From positions 1 through 53,852 of the forward strand of contig CAJULA010000022.1 in assembly GCA_910587155.1 (NCBI GenBank): 53,852 nt of DNA, written 5' to 3'. Under the pieces are notes generated by a model. The model was not told the DNA's origin. It searched no databases and saw only the letters and a program-made list of their open reading frames with translations. Positions within the stretch are counted from its first letter, which is position 1, and the number at the start of each line of letters is the position of its first letter. This document shows positions 8,402-16,018 of this stretch, piece by piece. The DNA is from an uncultured Lachnospiraceae bacterium (GTDB lineage Bacteria > Bacillota > Clostridia > Lachnospirales > Lachnospiraceae). The translations under genes were made by a program, and so were the position numbers.

Positions 8402-8681
8402 AACAGATAAAGTGCAAACCGATGAGGAAGAGAAGTAGGCTGACGGATACCATGACAGAGAGCTGCAGAGGGTGAGATTGCAGTGTGGAGAAGTCTGCTG
8501 AATGGACTTTCGAGGGCAGCCCGAACGGAGTTGATCCAAGTAGGCGCTGACGGGAACCGTACCCGTTATCCATACGGCATGTATGAAGTACATGAAATAA
8601 GAGGGTCTTTTACAGGCCAAGTTGAGTGGTACCGCGGTAATGTTGATTAGCGTCTCAGACATATGTCTGGGGCGTTTTTTT
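8402..8681 (+). ncRNA. T-box leader with tryptophan specifier (UGG)
   Basis: The leader shows the expected T-box order. Stem I contains AGAGAG and GGTGAGA segments (about 8453-8478). The specifier-loop strand reads GAA-TGG-AC, with TGG at 8503-8505. The T-box bulge motif GTGGTACCGCGG is at 8626-8637. A terminator with a T run follows at 8651-8681. Specifier UGG means uncharged tRNA-Trp should stabilise the antiterminator, so downstream genes are expressed when tryptophan is short. The variable T-box base is U, which would meet the tRNA discriminator as a wobble if that base is G. Neighbour genes encode a TrpXYZ-type transporter, in agreement with the specifier. Confidence 0.9.
8651..8681 (+). 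terminator. T-box-controlled terminator
   Basis: A 10-bp stem (CGTCTCAGAC against GTCTGGGGCG, two G-U pairs) with loop ATAT, then seven T. It forms only when the T-box sequence just upstream is not held in the antiterminator. Confidence 0.85.
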
Positions 8682-8683
8682 AT

Positions 8684-8855
8684 GCACACGGGCGCCAAGA
8701 GGAAAAAGTCAGCAGGCTGACAGGCGCCCGGCGCACGAGTAGGGGAAGATACCTTTTCCCTACTCGATTGCACACGGGCGCCAAGAGGAAAAAGTCAGCA
8801 GGCTGACGGACGCCCGGCGCGGCGAGTAGGGGAAATAACATTCCCTGCCTGATTA
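8684..8855 (+). repeat. Tandem pair of 86-bp hairpin elements
   Basis: Two adjacent copies (8684-8769 and 8770-8855) start with the same GCACACGGGCGCCAAGAGG run. They stay nearly identical through the first 50 bases, then diverge. Each copy contains nested inverted repeats: GGGCGCC with GGCGCCC, and GTCAGC with GCTGAC. These are followed by a second hairpin, well formed in copy 1 (CGAGTAGGG with CCCTACTCG) and weaker in copy 2. The pair lies between the T-box terminator and the trpX ribosome site, inside the transcribed leader. Confidence 0.85.
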
Positions 8856-8899
8856 CACACTCAATTTGTATGGAAAAGGAAGAATAGGAGGAGAGGATT

Positions 8900-9883
8900 A
8901 TGAAGAAAAGTATCACAACACTTGTAATGGCGACAGCAGCAGTATTGACGCTGACAGCTTGCGGCAAAGAGGCGGAGGAGGCAGCGTACACAGTCGGAAT
9001 CTCCCAGTTTGCGGAGCATGGTTCCCTGGATAACTGCCGGGAAGGATTTCTGCAGGGGCTGGCAGAGGCCGGTATCGAGGAAGGAAAAAATCTCACGATC
9101 GTTTTTGACAATGCGCAGGCGGATATGGGGACGGCCAGCACGATTGCCGATTCCTACGTATCGCAGAAGGTGGATCTGATTTGTGCCATCGCCACGCCCA
9201 CTGCCATGAGTGCGTATAACTCCTGCCTGAATACGGATATACCGGTGATCTATACGGCAGTTTCCGATCCGGTCGAGGCGGGGCTGGCCGGGGAAGACGG
9301 CAGCAGTGTGGGCAACATTACCGGCACCAGCGACGCGCTGCCGGTTACGGAGCAGCTGGCCATGATCCGTCAGATGCTGCCGGAGGCAAAGACAATCGGC
9401 ATCATTTATACGACCAGTGAAACCAATTCGGTGAGCACCATTGCGGAATATAAAGAAAATGCAGCGGAATATGGATTTGAGATTGTGGATACCGGAATCA
9501 ATACGATAGCGGATGTACCGATGGCAGCGGCGGACATGGCGGCAAAGGTAGATTGTATCACCAATTTGACGGACAATACGGTCGTATCTGCTCTGCAGAC
9601 GGTATTGGACGAGGCGGAAAAGCAGAAAATACCCGTGTTTGGTTCTGAGGTGGAGCAGGTGAAAAGCGGCTGTGTGGCTTCCATGGGTCTGGACTATGTG
9701 GCGCTTGGCAGACAGACCGGAGCGATGGCGGCAAAGGTACTGAAAGGGGAGGCAAAGGCTTCCGAAATGCCATTTGAGGTGATTTCCGGGGCCAGTCTGT
9801 ATCTCAATACGGCGGCAGCGGAAAAGATCGGACTGGCGATACCGGAAGAGATGAAAAACGAAGCGGCAGAGATCTTTCAGTGA
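8900..9883 (+). CDS. trpX: ABC transporter substrate-binding lipoprotein, TrpX type
   Basis: A 327-residue lipoprotein: signal peptide with lipobox LTAC and Cys21, then the ABC_sub_bind fold (VGISQFAEHGSLDNCREGFL, DLICAIATPTAMSAYN, YTAVSDPVEAGL). This family binds aromatic amino acids in TrpXYZ systems. A strong GGAGGAGAGG site precedes the ATG. It is the first gene after the Trp T-box, and two further transporter genes follow with no gap. The T-box specifier makes tryptophan the likely ligand; the fold alone would not settle this. Confidence 0.9.
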   Translation: MKKSITTLVMATAAVLTLTACGKEAEEAAYTVGISQFAEHGSLDNCREGFLQGLAEAGIEEGKNLTIVFDNAQADMGTASTIADSYVSQKVDLICAIATPTAMSAYNSCLNTDIPVIYTAVSDPVEAGLAGEDGSSVGNITGTSDALPVTEQLAMIRQMLPEAKTIGIIYTTSETNSVSTIAEYKENAAEYGFEIVDTGINTIADVPMAAADMAAKVDCITNLTDNTVVSALQTVLDEAEKQKIPVFGSEVEQVKSGCVASMGLDYVALGRQTGAMAAKVLKGEAKASEMPFEVISGASLYLNTAAAEKIGLAIPEEMKNEAAEIFQ

Positions 9884-9930
9884 CGATTGGTTTTCATGCC
9901 GCAATAAAAGAAAAGGCAGGAGAGAGAAAA

Positions 9931-10812
9931 GTGGCATTATTGTTGAGTGTTCTGGAGCAGGGTCTGATTTATGCGATCATGGGACTCGGTGTATATATCA
10001 CATATAAAATATTGGATTTTCCGGACCTTACGGTAGATGGCAGCTTCCCGATGGGGGCTGCTATCGCCTGTGTCCTGATTACAAAGGAAGTTTCGCCCCT
10101 TCTTACCTTACCGGTCTGTTTTCTGGCAGGGGCTTTTGTGGGAATGCTGACAGGCCTGATCCATGTGAAACTGAAAGTGCGGGATCTTTTGTCGGGGATT
10201 ATTATGATGACTGCGCTGTATACGGTCAATCTGCGGATTGCGGGCAAGGCCAATCTGCCTGTTTATCAGAAAGAAACCATTTTTGATAATGGACTGATAA
10301 ACGGCATCTTTCCCGGTGTGTTCCAGACCTATAAGACGGTGATCGTAATCTTTGTCGTCACGATGGCGTCCAAATTTTTGCTGGACTGGTATCTGGGCAC
10401 CCGCTCGGGGCTGCTTTTGCGGGCGGTGGGAGATAATGACACAATTGTCACATCACTCGGTGTGGATAAAGGACTGGTAAGGATCGTGGGGCTTTCCATA
10501 GCCAACGGGATGGTGGCGCTGAGCGGTTGTATCTTTGCCCAGCAGCAGCGCTTTTTTGATATTTCTGTGGGGACGGGAACGGTGGTCATCGGTCTGGCCA
10601 GCGTGATCATCGGCACCAGCCTGTTTCGAAAATGCAGTTTGTGGAAGGTGACGACCAGTGTGATCGCCGGTTCTCTGCTTTACAAAGCGTGCGTGGCACT
10701 GGCAATTCGTATGGGACTTTCTTCCAGCGATCTGAAGCTGATTACGGCAGTCTTATTCCTGGGTATCCTGGTGCTGGGGATGGAAAGAAAGAAGAAGGTG
10801 AGTGAATGCTGA
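9931..10812 (+). CDS. trpY: ABC transporter permease, TrpY type
   Basis: A 293-residue membrane protein of the BPD_transp_2 (LivH/RbsC-like) family with about eight hydrophobic segments. The N-terminus contains EQGLIYAIMGLGVYITYKIL and DFPDLTVDGSFPMGAA, characteristic of the TrpY/YufQ-like permeases. An upstream GTG at 9880 is possible, but the GTG at 9931 has AGGAGAG at a proper distance and gives the usual family start. The 3' end overlaps trpZ by seven bases. It forms the tryptophan channel with TrpZ. Confidence 0.9.
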   Translation: MALLLSVLEQGLIYAIMGLGVYITYKILDFPDLTVDGSFPMGAAIACVLITKEVSPLLTLPVCFLAGAFVGMLTGLIHVKLKVRDLLSGIIMMTALYTVNLRIAGKANLPVYQKETIFDNGLINGIFPGVFQTYKTVIVIFVVTMASKFLLDWYLGTRSGLLLRAVGDNDTIVTSLGVDKGLVRIVGLSIANGMVALSGCIFAQQQRFFDISVGTGTVVIGLASVIIGTSLFRKCSLWKVTTSVIAGSLLYKACVALAIRMGLSSSDLKLITAVLFLGILVLGMERKKKVSEC

Positions 10813-11579
10813 CATTGGAGAAAATTACAAAACATTATAATCCGGGCAGCGTGAATGAGATGTGCCTGTTTGACGGGTTTGACTTTACCGTGGAGGACGG
10901 CGAGTTTGTTTCGGTGGTGGGGAGCAATGGTTCGGGCAAGACCTCTCTGCTGAATCTGATCTGTGGCAGCATTGATACGGACGGTGGCCGTATTGTGGTA
11001 AACGGGCAGGATATAACCCGCAGGCAGGCTTATGTGCGCCACCGAAAGATCGGGCGGGTCTATCAGGATCCTTCCAAAGGCACCTGTCCGTCGATGACGA
11101 TTCTGGAAAATATGTCGCTGGCCGATAACAAGGGCAGACATTATGGGCTGCGGAAAGGAATCAATAAAAGCCGCACAGCTCATTACAGGGAGCTGCTCTC
11201 CCAGCTTGATCTGGGACTGGAAGAGAAACTGGATACCCGTGTGGGTGATCTGTCCGGCGGACAAAGACAGGCAATGGCACTGCTTATGTCCACCATGACC
11301 CCGATCGACTTTCTGATCCTGGATGAACATACGGCGGCGCTTGATCCCCGGACAGCGGAGATCATTATGAAGCTGACAGATCGGATCGTGAGGGAAAAAA
11401 AAGTGACAACCATTATGGTGACGCATAATCTGCGCTATGCGCTGGAATACGGCAGCAGGCTGGTTATGCTGCATGAAGGGAAAGTCATCGTGGACCGGTC
11501 AGGGGAAGCGAAGAAACGGATGGATACGGAAGAGATCATGGCGATCTTTAACCGCATCAGTGTCGAATGTGGAAATTAG
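10806..11579 (+). CDS. trpZ: ABC transporter ATP-binding protein, TrpZ type
   Basis: A 257-residue ATPase that powers the tryptophan importer. Walker A is GSNGSGKTS at residues 39-47 and the signature LSGGQRQ is near 149-155. Walker B is LILDEH at 170-175, with the usual catalytic Glu followed by His. The gene overlaps the permease gene, so the three cistrons are coupled. A strong terminator follows directly at 11580. The context (T-box, TrpX, TrpY) sets the substrate assignment. Confidence 0.92.
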   Translation: MLTLEKITKHYNPGSVNEMCLFDGFDFTVEDGEFVSVVGSNGSGKTSLLNLICGSIDTDGGRIVVNGQDITRRQAYVRHRKIGRVYQDPSKGTCPSMTILENMSLADNKGRHYGLRKGINKSRTAHYRELLSQLDLGLEEKLDTRVGDLSGGQRQAMALLMSTMTPIDFLILDEHTAALDPRTAEIIMKLTDRIVREKKVTTIMVTHNLRYALEYGSRLVMLHEGKVIVDRSGEAKKRMDTEEIMAIFNRISVECGN

Positions 11580-11634
11580 ACGGCAGACGGCCGGGGAAAA
11601 GAGAGCGATAGCGCCCGGCCGTCTGCCGTTTTTT
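11580..11634 (+). terminator. Strong intrinsic terminator of the trpXYZ operon
   Basis: A 16-bp GC-rich stem (ACGGCAGACGGCCGGG with CCCGGCCGTCTGCCGT) followed by TTTTTT. It begins at the last base of the trpZ stop codon and ends three bases before the convergent hemerythrin stop. Confidence 0.93.
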
Positions 11635-11636
11635 CC

Positions 11637-12023
11637 TTATTTGATCAGTTTATCCACATTGAGGATATGTTCCACCAGCCAGTTGGTCAGGAAGGTGAGG
11701 ATATCATGGATAGCCTCATCGCTGTTTTCGTCCAGGGACTGCAGATCCAGCCCGTCCAGCTTGGCAATAAAAGCGTCGTGCTGGACTTTCTGTGTGAACA
11801 TCCCTTTATAGCCGATCTCTTTCATATAGCTTTCTTCATGGCCGAAATGGAATTTGGTGTAATCTTTTAATTCCTCCAGGATTTCCACGATATGGTCATA
11901 CTTGTCGGGGATAAACTCATTTTGCTGCAGCTGATAAGCATTTTCTGCAATTTCGAACAGTTTTTTATGCTCCTCGTCGATAAATTCGATTCCTGTCCGG
12001 TAGCTCTCCTTAAATTCGTACAT
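11637..12023 (-). CDS. Bacteriohemerythrin with an altered metal ligand
   Basis: A 128-residue four-helix protein that carries a non-haem di-iron centre for oxygen binding. Visible ligands are His19 (IDEEHKK), His59 and Glu63 (HFGHE), His82 (QHDAF), His119 and Asp124 (HILNVD). The family normally has HxxxH in the third helix; here the first of these is Gln78 (QKVQH), so one iron ligand seems replaced. GGAGTGG precedes the ATG on the minus strand. It lies 41 bases downstream of pyrI in the same direction and may share its transcript. Hemerythrins in anaerobes are thought to scavenge or sense oxygen. Confidence 0.9.
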   Translation of the reverse strand: MYEFKESYRTGIEFIDEEHKKLFEIAENAYQLQQNEFIPDKYDHIVEILEELKDYTKFHFGHEESYMKEIGYKGMFTQKVQHDAFIAKLDGLDLQSLDENSDEAIHDILTFLTNWLVEHILNVDKLIK

Positions 12024-12064
12024 GATGATACCACTCCTTTTTATTTATTTTTATTTGTAAATTT

Positions 12065-12496
12065 CTACCATCGCTGTCGGCATTTCTCCTCGCAATATTT
12101 ACAGCGGTACACTTCCTTTACCGGATCTGTCAGGACAAAGATATGGGGAAGTCCCTGTTCTATGGAAGTGATACAGCGTGGATTTTTACAGCGGATGACA
12201 TTTTTGATTTCCCTGGGCAGGGAAAGCTGCTTTTTTTCCACAATCTTTCCGTCTTTGATGACATTGACCGTAATGGTGTGGTCGATAAAGCCGAGAATGT
12301 CCAGATTCAGCATGTTCATGTCACATTCCACTTTCAGGATATCTTTCCGGTCCATCTTGCTGCTGCGGGCATTTTTGATAATTGCCACGGTACAGTCCAG
12401 CTTGTCAAGCTGTAAGTGATGGTAGATGGAAAGGCTTTTTCCGGCTTTGATATGATCCAGTACAAAACCCTCTTCAATTTTTCCTACATTCAGCAT
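12065..12496 (-). CDS. pyrI: Aspartate carbamoyltransferase regulatory chain
   Basis: A 143-residue regulatory subunit that binds nucleotides and controls the PyrB catalytic trimer in pyrimidine synthesis. The N-terminal allosteric domain is MLNVGKIEEGFVLDHIKAGK and onward. The C-terminal zinc domain has the four cysteines in CKNPRC and CKYC. It lies 24 bases after pyrB in the same direction. Length and residue pattern are normal for the family. Confidence 0.96.
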   Translation of the reverse strand: MLNVGKIEEGFVLDHIKAGKSLSIYHHLQLDKLDCTVAIIKNARSSKMDRKDILKVECDMNMLNLDILGFIDHTITVNVIKDGKIVEKKQLSLPREIKNVIRCKNPRCITSIEQGLPHIFVLTDPVKEVYRCKYCEEKCRQRW

Positions 12497-12520
12497 ATGC
12501 TACCTCCCGCGTTTTTTGCA

Positions 12521-13435
12521 TTATATGTGCAGTCCCAGCAGTGTGCAGATCAGCGCCATGCGTACATAGACGCCGTACTGTGCCTGTCTGAAATATACGG
12601 CTCTGGGGTCGTCGTCCACTTCCACGGAAATCTCATTGACACGCGGAAGCGGGTGGAGGATGAGCATGTCCTTTCTGGCCAGTGACAGCTTTTCCTTATC
12701 CAGCAGGTAAAAATCCTTTAAGCGTACATAGTCTTCTTCATTGAAGAAACGTTCCCGCTGCACACGGGTCATGTAGAGCAGATCGAGTGAGCCGATGCAG
12801 TCTTCCAGACGGATGACTTCCTGATAGTCAATCCCCTTTTCACGCAGCATTTCCGTCATATAACTGGGGATCCGCAGTTCTTCCGGCGAGATAAAGAGAA
12901 AATGGATGTTATCATAGCGGACCAGGGCGTGAATCAGTGAATGAACCGTTCGTCCGAATTTTAAATCCCCGCACAGACCAATGGTAAGATCTGTCAGCCG
13001 GCCCTTGAGGGAACGGATGGTGAGCAGATCGGTAAGTGTCTGGGTAGGATGCTGGTGTCCGCCGTCTCCCGCATTGATCACCGGGATGGAAGAGCGGCTG
13101 GCTGCTACCATGGGGGCACCCTCCTTGGGATGACGCATAGCGCAAATATCCGCATAGCAGGAAATGACACGGATGGTATCAGAAACGCTCTCTCCTTTGG
13201 CGGCGGAAGAGGAATCGGCATCGGAAAAGCCGAGTACCTGACCGCCCAGATTGAGCATGGCCGCCTCAAAACTGAGACGGGTCCTGGTGCTCGGTTCATA
13301 GAAGCAGGTGGCAAGTTTTTTACCGTCGCAGATATGAGCATACCGTTCCATGTGCTGCTCCATATCACTGGCAAGGTCAAAGAGCCGTTCCAGTTCCTCA
13401 GTGGTAAAATCAAGCGGGCTCATAAGATGTCTCAT
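12521..13435 (-). CDS. pyrB: Aspartate carbamoyltransferase catalytic chain
   Basis: A 304-residue enzyme that joins carbamoyl phosphate and aspartate, the committed step of pyrimidine synthesis. The carbamoyl-phosphate motif STRTR is at residues 49-53, with GDGGHQHPTQTLTDL in the middle and HPLPRVNEI near the C-terminus. AGGAGAT lies just before the ATG on the minus strand. The 69-base gap to the upstream nitroreductase gene is filled by a terminator-like hairpin, so expression is either by readthrough or from a promoter inside the nitroreductase gene. Confidence 0.97.
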   Translation of the reverse strand: MRHLMSPLDFTTEELERLFDLASDMEQHMERYAHICDGKKLATCFYEPSTRTRLSFEAAMLNLGGQVLGFSDADSSSAAKGESVSDTIRVISCYADICAMRHPKEGAPMVAASRSSIPVINAGDGGHQHPTQTLTDLLTIRSLKGRLTDLTIGLCGDLKFGRTVHSLIHALVRYDNIHFLFISPEELRIPSYMTEMLREKGIDYQEVIRLEDCIGSLDLLYMTRVQRERFFNEEDYVRLKDFYLLDKEKLSLARKDMLILHPLPRVNEISVEVDDDPRAVYFRQAQYGVYVRMALICTLLGLHI

Positions 13436-13459
13436 TGTAAAAATCTCCTTTTTGTGCGC

Positions 13460-13500
13460 AAAAAAATCGAAGGAACAAAAATTCCATCCCTCCGATTTTA
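13460..13500 (-). terminator. Terminator or attenuator between nitroreductase and pyrB
   Basis: Read on the minus strand, AAAATCGGAGG pairs with CCTTCGATTTT (one G-U pair) across a 15-base loop. The descending arm runs straight into a run of seven T. It ends only about 25 bases before the pyrB ATG, so it either ends the nitroreductase message or attenuates pyrB. Confidence 0.7.
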
Positions 13501-13504
13501 TGTA

Positions 13505-14047
13505 TTATTCTTTGTAGGAAACCAGCTCTGCCACAGGTTTTCTTCTGGGGGCAACAGGATCTTCATCCGGATATCCGATGGGGATCAGCGCAACAAGTTC
13601 TCTGTCCTGGGGGATTTCCAGCAGAGAGGAGACAGCATCCCCGTCAAAGATTCCGACAATGACCGAGCCGACCCCGGCCTCATAGGCAGCCAGACAAAAC
13701 GCCTCGGAAGCTACGCCTGCATCATACATCTGCCACGTGTCGCCGCGTGGAGTGGTAAAAGAACCGTCCCGCTCGTAACCGCACCGGTTTTTGATGACTG
13801 TCACGGCAATGAGCATGGGCGCGTTTTGAATAATGACGCCGTTATTGGGGAACATAGACGTACATTCCCTGCCGATCCTGTCCTTTAATGCGCCTTCCAC
13901 GGCCACATAGCGGACAATCTGCGTATGCTTCCAGCTGGGAGCATAGGATGCGGTCTCGATGATATCCTCAAGCAGATCATGGCTGATCTTTGTGTCTTTG
14001 AATTTGCGGATACTTCTGCGCCCTTTGATACATTCTTTTGCAGTCAC
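13505..14047 (-). CDS. Nitroreductase family protein
   Basis: A 180-residue flavin (FMN) oxidoreductase. The N-terminal FMN contact region is CIKGRRSIRKFKD, with APSWKHTQ in the place of the usual APSaxNxQ. The C-terminal half has YDAGVASEAFCLAAYEAGVG and a hydrophobic IPIGYPDE strand, both typical of the fold. GGAGGATCC precedes the ATG on the minus strand. It is upstream of pyrB in the same direction but separated by a terminator-like hairpin. The substrate cannot be inferred. Confidence 0.93.
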   Translation of the reverse strand: MTAKECIKGRRSIRKFKDTKISHDLLEDIIETASYAPSWKHTQIVRYVAVEGALKDRIGRECTSMFPNNGVIIQNAPMLIAVTVIKNRCGYERDGSFTTPRGDTWQMYDAGVASEAFCLAAYEAGVGSVIVGIFDGDAVSSLLEIPQDRELVALIPIGYPDEDPVAPRRKPVAELVSYKE

Positions 14048-14210
14048 TCTGGATCCTCCTTATGATGGATTTGGCAGCTTCCCGCATGGTAACCGGAAAG
14101 CCGTTTATTTTCAGTTACTGATTTTAACTATCATACCATATAGCCTTTTTTCTTTCAATGAAAATCTGTTATGTTTTCCCATAGCGGCTGTTTTACGGCT
14201 TTTGTGTTTA

Positions 14211-14238
14211 TTGACAATAGAAAGCAGGATGCTATAAT
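14211..14238 (+). promoter_or_regulatory. Consensus sigma-A promoter for the secreted protein gene
   Basis: Perfect TTGACA (14211-14216) and perfect TATAAT (14233-14238) separated by 16 bases. The start of transcription near 14245 leaves an 80-base leader before the ATG at 14328. Confidence 0.85.
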
Positions 14239-14327
14239 AAAATAACGGAAAAAAATAATCAAAATGACCTGTTCGGTGAGATTTTTCCATGGATTCCTAA
14301 GGGGAGTGACAGGAGAACGGAGGAGAA

Positions 14328-15626
14328 ATGAAGAAAAAATTATTGGCAGCCATATTGGCTGTTCTGCTTTGCGGTAACAGTTTTTCGGTGTGTGCGGCGC
14401 CGCAGGGTATGGCTGGCAGTATAAGTTTACAGAGCGGCGCGGGAGCTGTGCCATCCAATAACAAAGACGCTCAGAATTATCACTTGTATGGTAATTACAA
14501 TTGGAACTGGGCTGAAACGGTAAATTCTTATCTTTATGAGAATCAGTCCGGCGGGCTCACACGGGTGGAATATATCGACGGGCAGATTGTGGCAGAGGAT
14601 TATGACAATGGTTTCCGCCTTTGTGCGAGCTACGCAATTCCCATGGAGCTGTCTCAGTGGGGCGGATTTTACGCGGGGGATCAGTATAATTTTGTGATTT
14701 TCGGTCAGAGCAATCCTTCCGAGAGTAATGAGACAGAAGTGGTGAGGGTGGTAAAATATTCCAAAGACTGGCAGCGTCTCGGTCAGGCAAGTCTTTATGG
14801 CGCCAATACGGTGGAACCGTTTGCTTCGGGCTCTCTGCGATGTGCCGGGTATGGCGATTATCTGTATATCCGTACCTGTCATAAAATGTACAAATCTCAG
14901 AGTGACGGAAGAAATCATCAGGCAAATATGACGCTTGTGGTGCGTCAAAGTGATATGACGGTTACGGACTCCTATCACATTGTTATGAACAGCAGCGTGG
15001 GATATGTCAGCCATTCTTTTAATCAGTTTGTCCTGATTGATCAGAACGCCAATCTTGTTACCCTGGATCACGGCGATGCATATCCCCGCAGCATTGTGCT
15101 GATGCGGAATCGCAACAATAAGGCCGATGGGGGAAAATTCAGCGGCAGTGTCGATACAAGCACACTGGTGGCATTCCCGGGTGGGACGGGAGATAACCGC
15201 ACCGGTGCATCCGTGGGCGGTTTTGCCGAAACGGCAGGCGGTTATGTGACAGCGTTTAATTATGATGGTGTCGGCGGTGGCGGCGTGCGAGAGATTTACA
15301 TCGGTTATACGGATAAAAGCGGGTTGAGTTCGCGGGTGTCCAAGGTTACGCAGTCGTCAGGCATGTACACGCCCGTGCTGGTTTCCACCGGTCTCGACGG
15401 CGGCTATCTTATGTGGACGGACGTAAATGGTTTGTTTTATTATACCAGATATACGGACGGCGGCACGATCGGCGCGATCGGCACGGCGGATGCCGCGTTG
15501 TCTGACTGTCAGCCAATCTGCCATAACGGTGAAGTTATCTGGTATGTTACTGCCAATAGTGTTCCCGTTTTTTACAGGCTTGATGCCGCGGGAGTGGTTT
15601 CTGCGACAATGGCAGACGCGCAGTGA
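14328..15626 (+). CDS. Secreted protein of unknown function
   Basis: A 432-residue protein with a clear Sec signal peptide (MKKKLLAAILAVLLCGNSFS, likely cut after the following VCAA). No lipobox, sortase motif or membrane anchor is visible. The mature part is rich in Gly, Ser, Tyr and Asn and has several evenly spaced segments (QWGGFYAGDQYNFVIFG, GGYLMWTDVNGLFYYTRY) that look like beta-propeller or beta-solenoid blades. I do not recognise a family. It has its own near-perfect promoter and GGAGGAG ribosome site, which predicts strong expression. Confidence 0.8.
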   Translation: MKKKLLAAILAVLLCGNSFSVCAAPQGMAGSISLQSGAGAVPSNNKDAQNYHLYGNYNWNWAETVNSYLYENQSGGLTRVEYIDGQIVAEDYDNGFRLCASYAIPMELSQWGGFYAGDQYNFVIFGQSNPSESNETEVVRVVKYSKDWQRLGQASLYGANTVEPFASGSLRCAGYGDYLYIRTCHKMYKSQSDGRNHQANMTLVVRQSDMTVTDSYHIVMNSSVGYVSHSFNQFVLIDQNANLVTLDHGDAYPRSIVLMRNRNNKADGGKFSGSVDTSTLVAFPGGTGDNRTGASVGGFAETAGGYVTAFNYDGVGGGGVREIYIGYTDKSGLSSRVSKVTQSSGMYTPVLVSTGLDGGYLMWTDVNGLFYYTRYTDGGTIGAIGTADAALSDCQPICHNGEVIWYVTANSVPVFYRLDAAGVVSATMADAQ

Positions 15627-15689
15627 GCATGGCGTGTGTACGGACAGCGCAGCAAGTGCGCAGTCCTGCGTAAAGGTTGAGATTTTTAT

Positions 15690-15754
15690 AGTATATAAAC
15701 GGCACTAAATTCTTGCCCTCAGAGCACTTTGATCCATATGCCGTTTATCATACT
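15690..15754. repeat. Imperfect 15-bp inverted repeat
   Basis: AGTATATAAACGGCA (15690-15704) pairs with TGCCGTTTATCATACT (15739-15754) with one bulge, across a 34-base loop, then TTT. It follows the secreted protein gene; it may be a weak terminator or a small palindromic element. Confidence 0.5.
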
Positions 15755-15804
15755 TTTCCGGCAATTTTTAAATACTGGATATATAGATAACGGAATAACA
15801 AAAC

Positions 15805-15840
15805 AAAAAAACTGCGGTCAACTTTAACGTGGTTTTTTAT
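15805..15840 (+). terminator. Probable intrinsic terminator
   Basis: AAAAAACTGCG pairs with CGTGGTTTTTT (two G-U pairs) across an 11-base loop, ending in six T. It lies in the gap between the secreted protein and the MATE gene; the A-rich and T-rich arms make it usable in both directions. Confidence 0.6.
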
Positions 15841-15923
15841 TTCCGCGGACAATGTGTCAAATGCCGTGCCTGTGCGGCCATTTGATGAATGGTTGGGAAA
15901 AATATATTTGTTATTTCCATAAA

Positions 15924-15952
15924 TTGCGAAAATGGTGTAAAGCTGTTATAAT
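15924..15952 (+). promoter_or_regulatory. Promoter of the MATE exporter gene
   Basis: TTGCGA (15924-15929), a 17-base spacer and perfect TATAAT (15947-15952), about 65 bases before the chosen ATG. Confidence 0.7.
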
Positions 15953-16018
15953 GTATCACTGGAATAAAACTGCAGCCGCAGCTACGTGTATGGCTATGAC
16001 CGGACTGGGAGGTATGGT

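Noticed and set aside
8684..8855. A second T-box or other riboswitch
   Set aside because: The two copies lack T-box motifs and are better described as a duplicated hairpin element.
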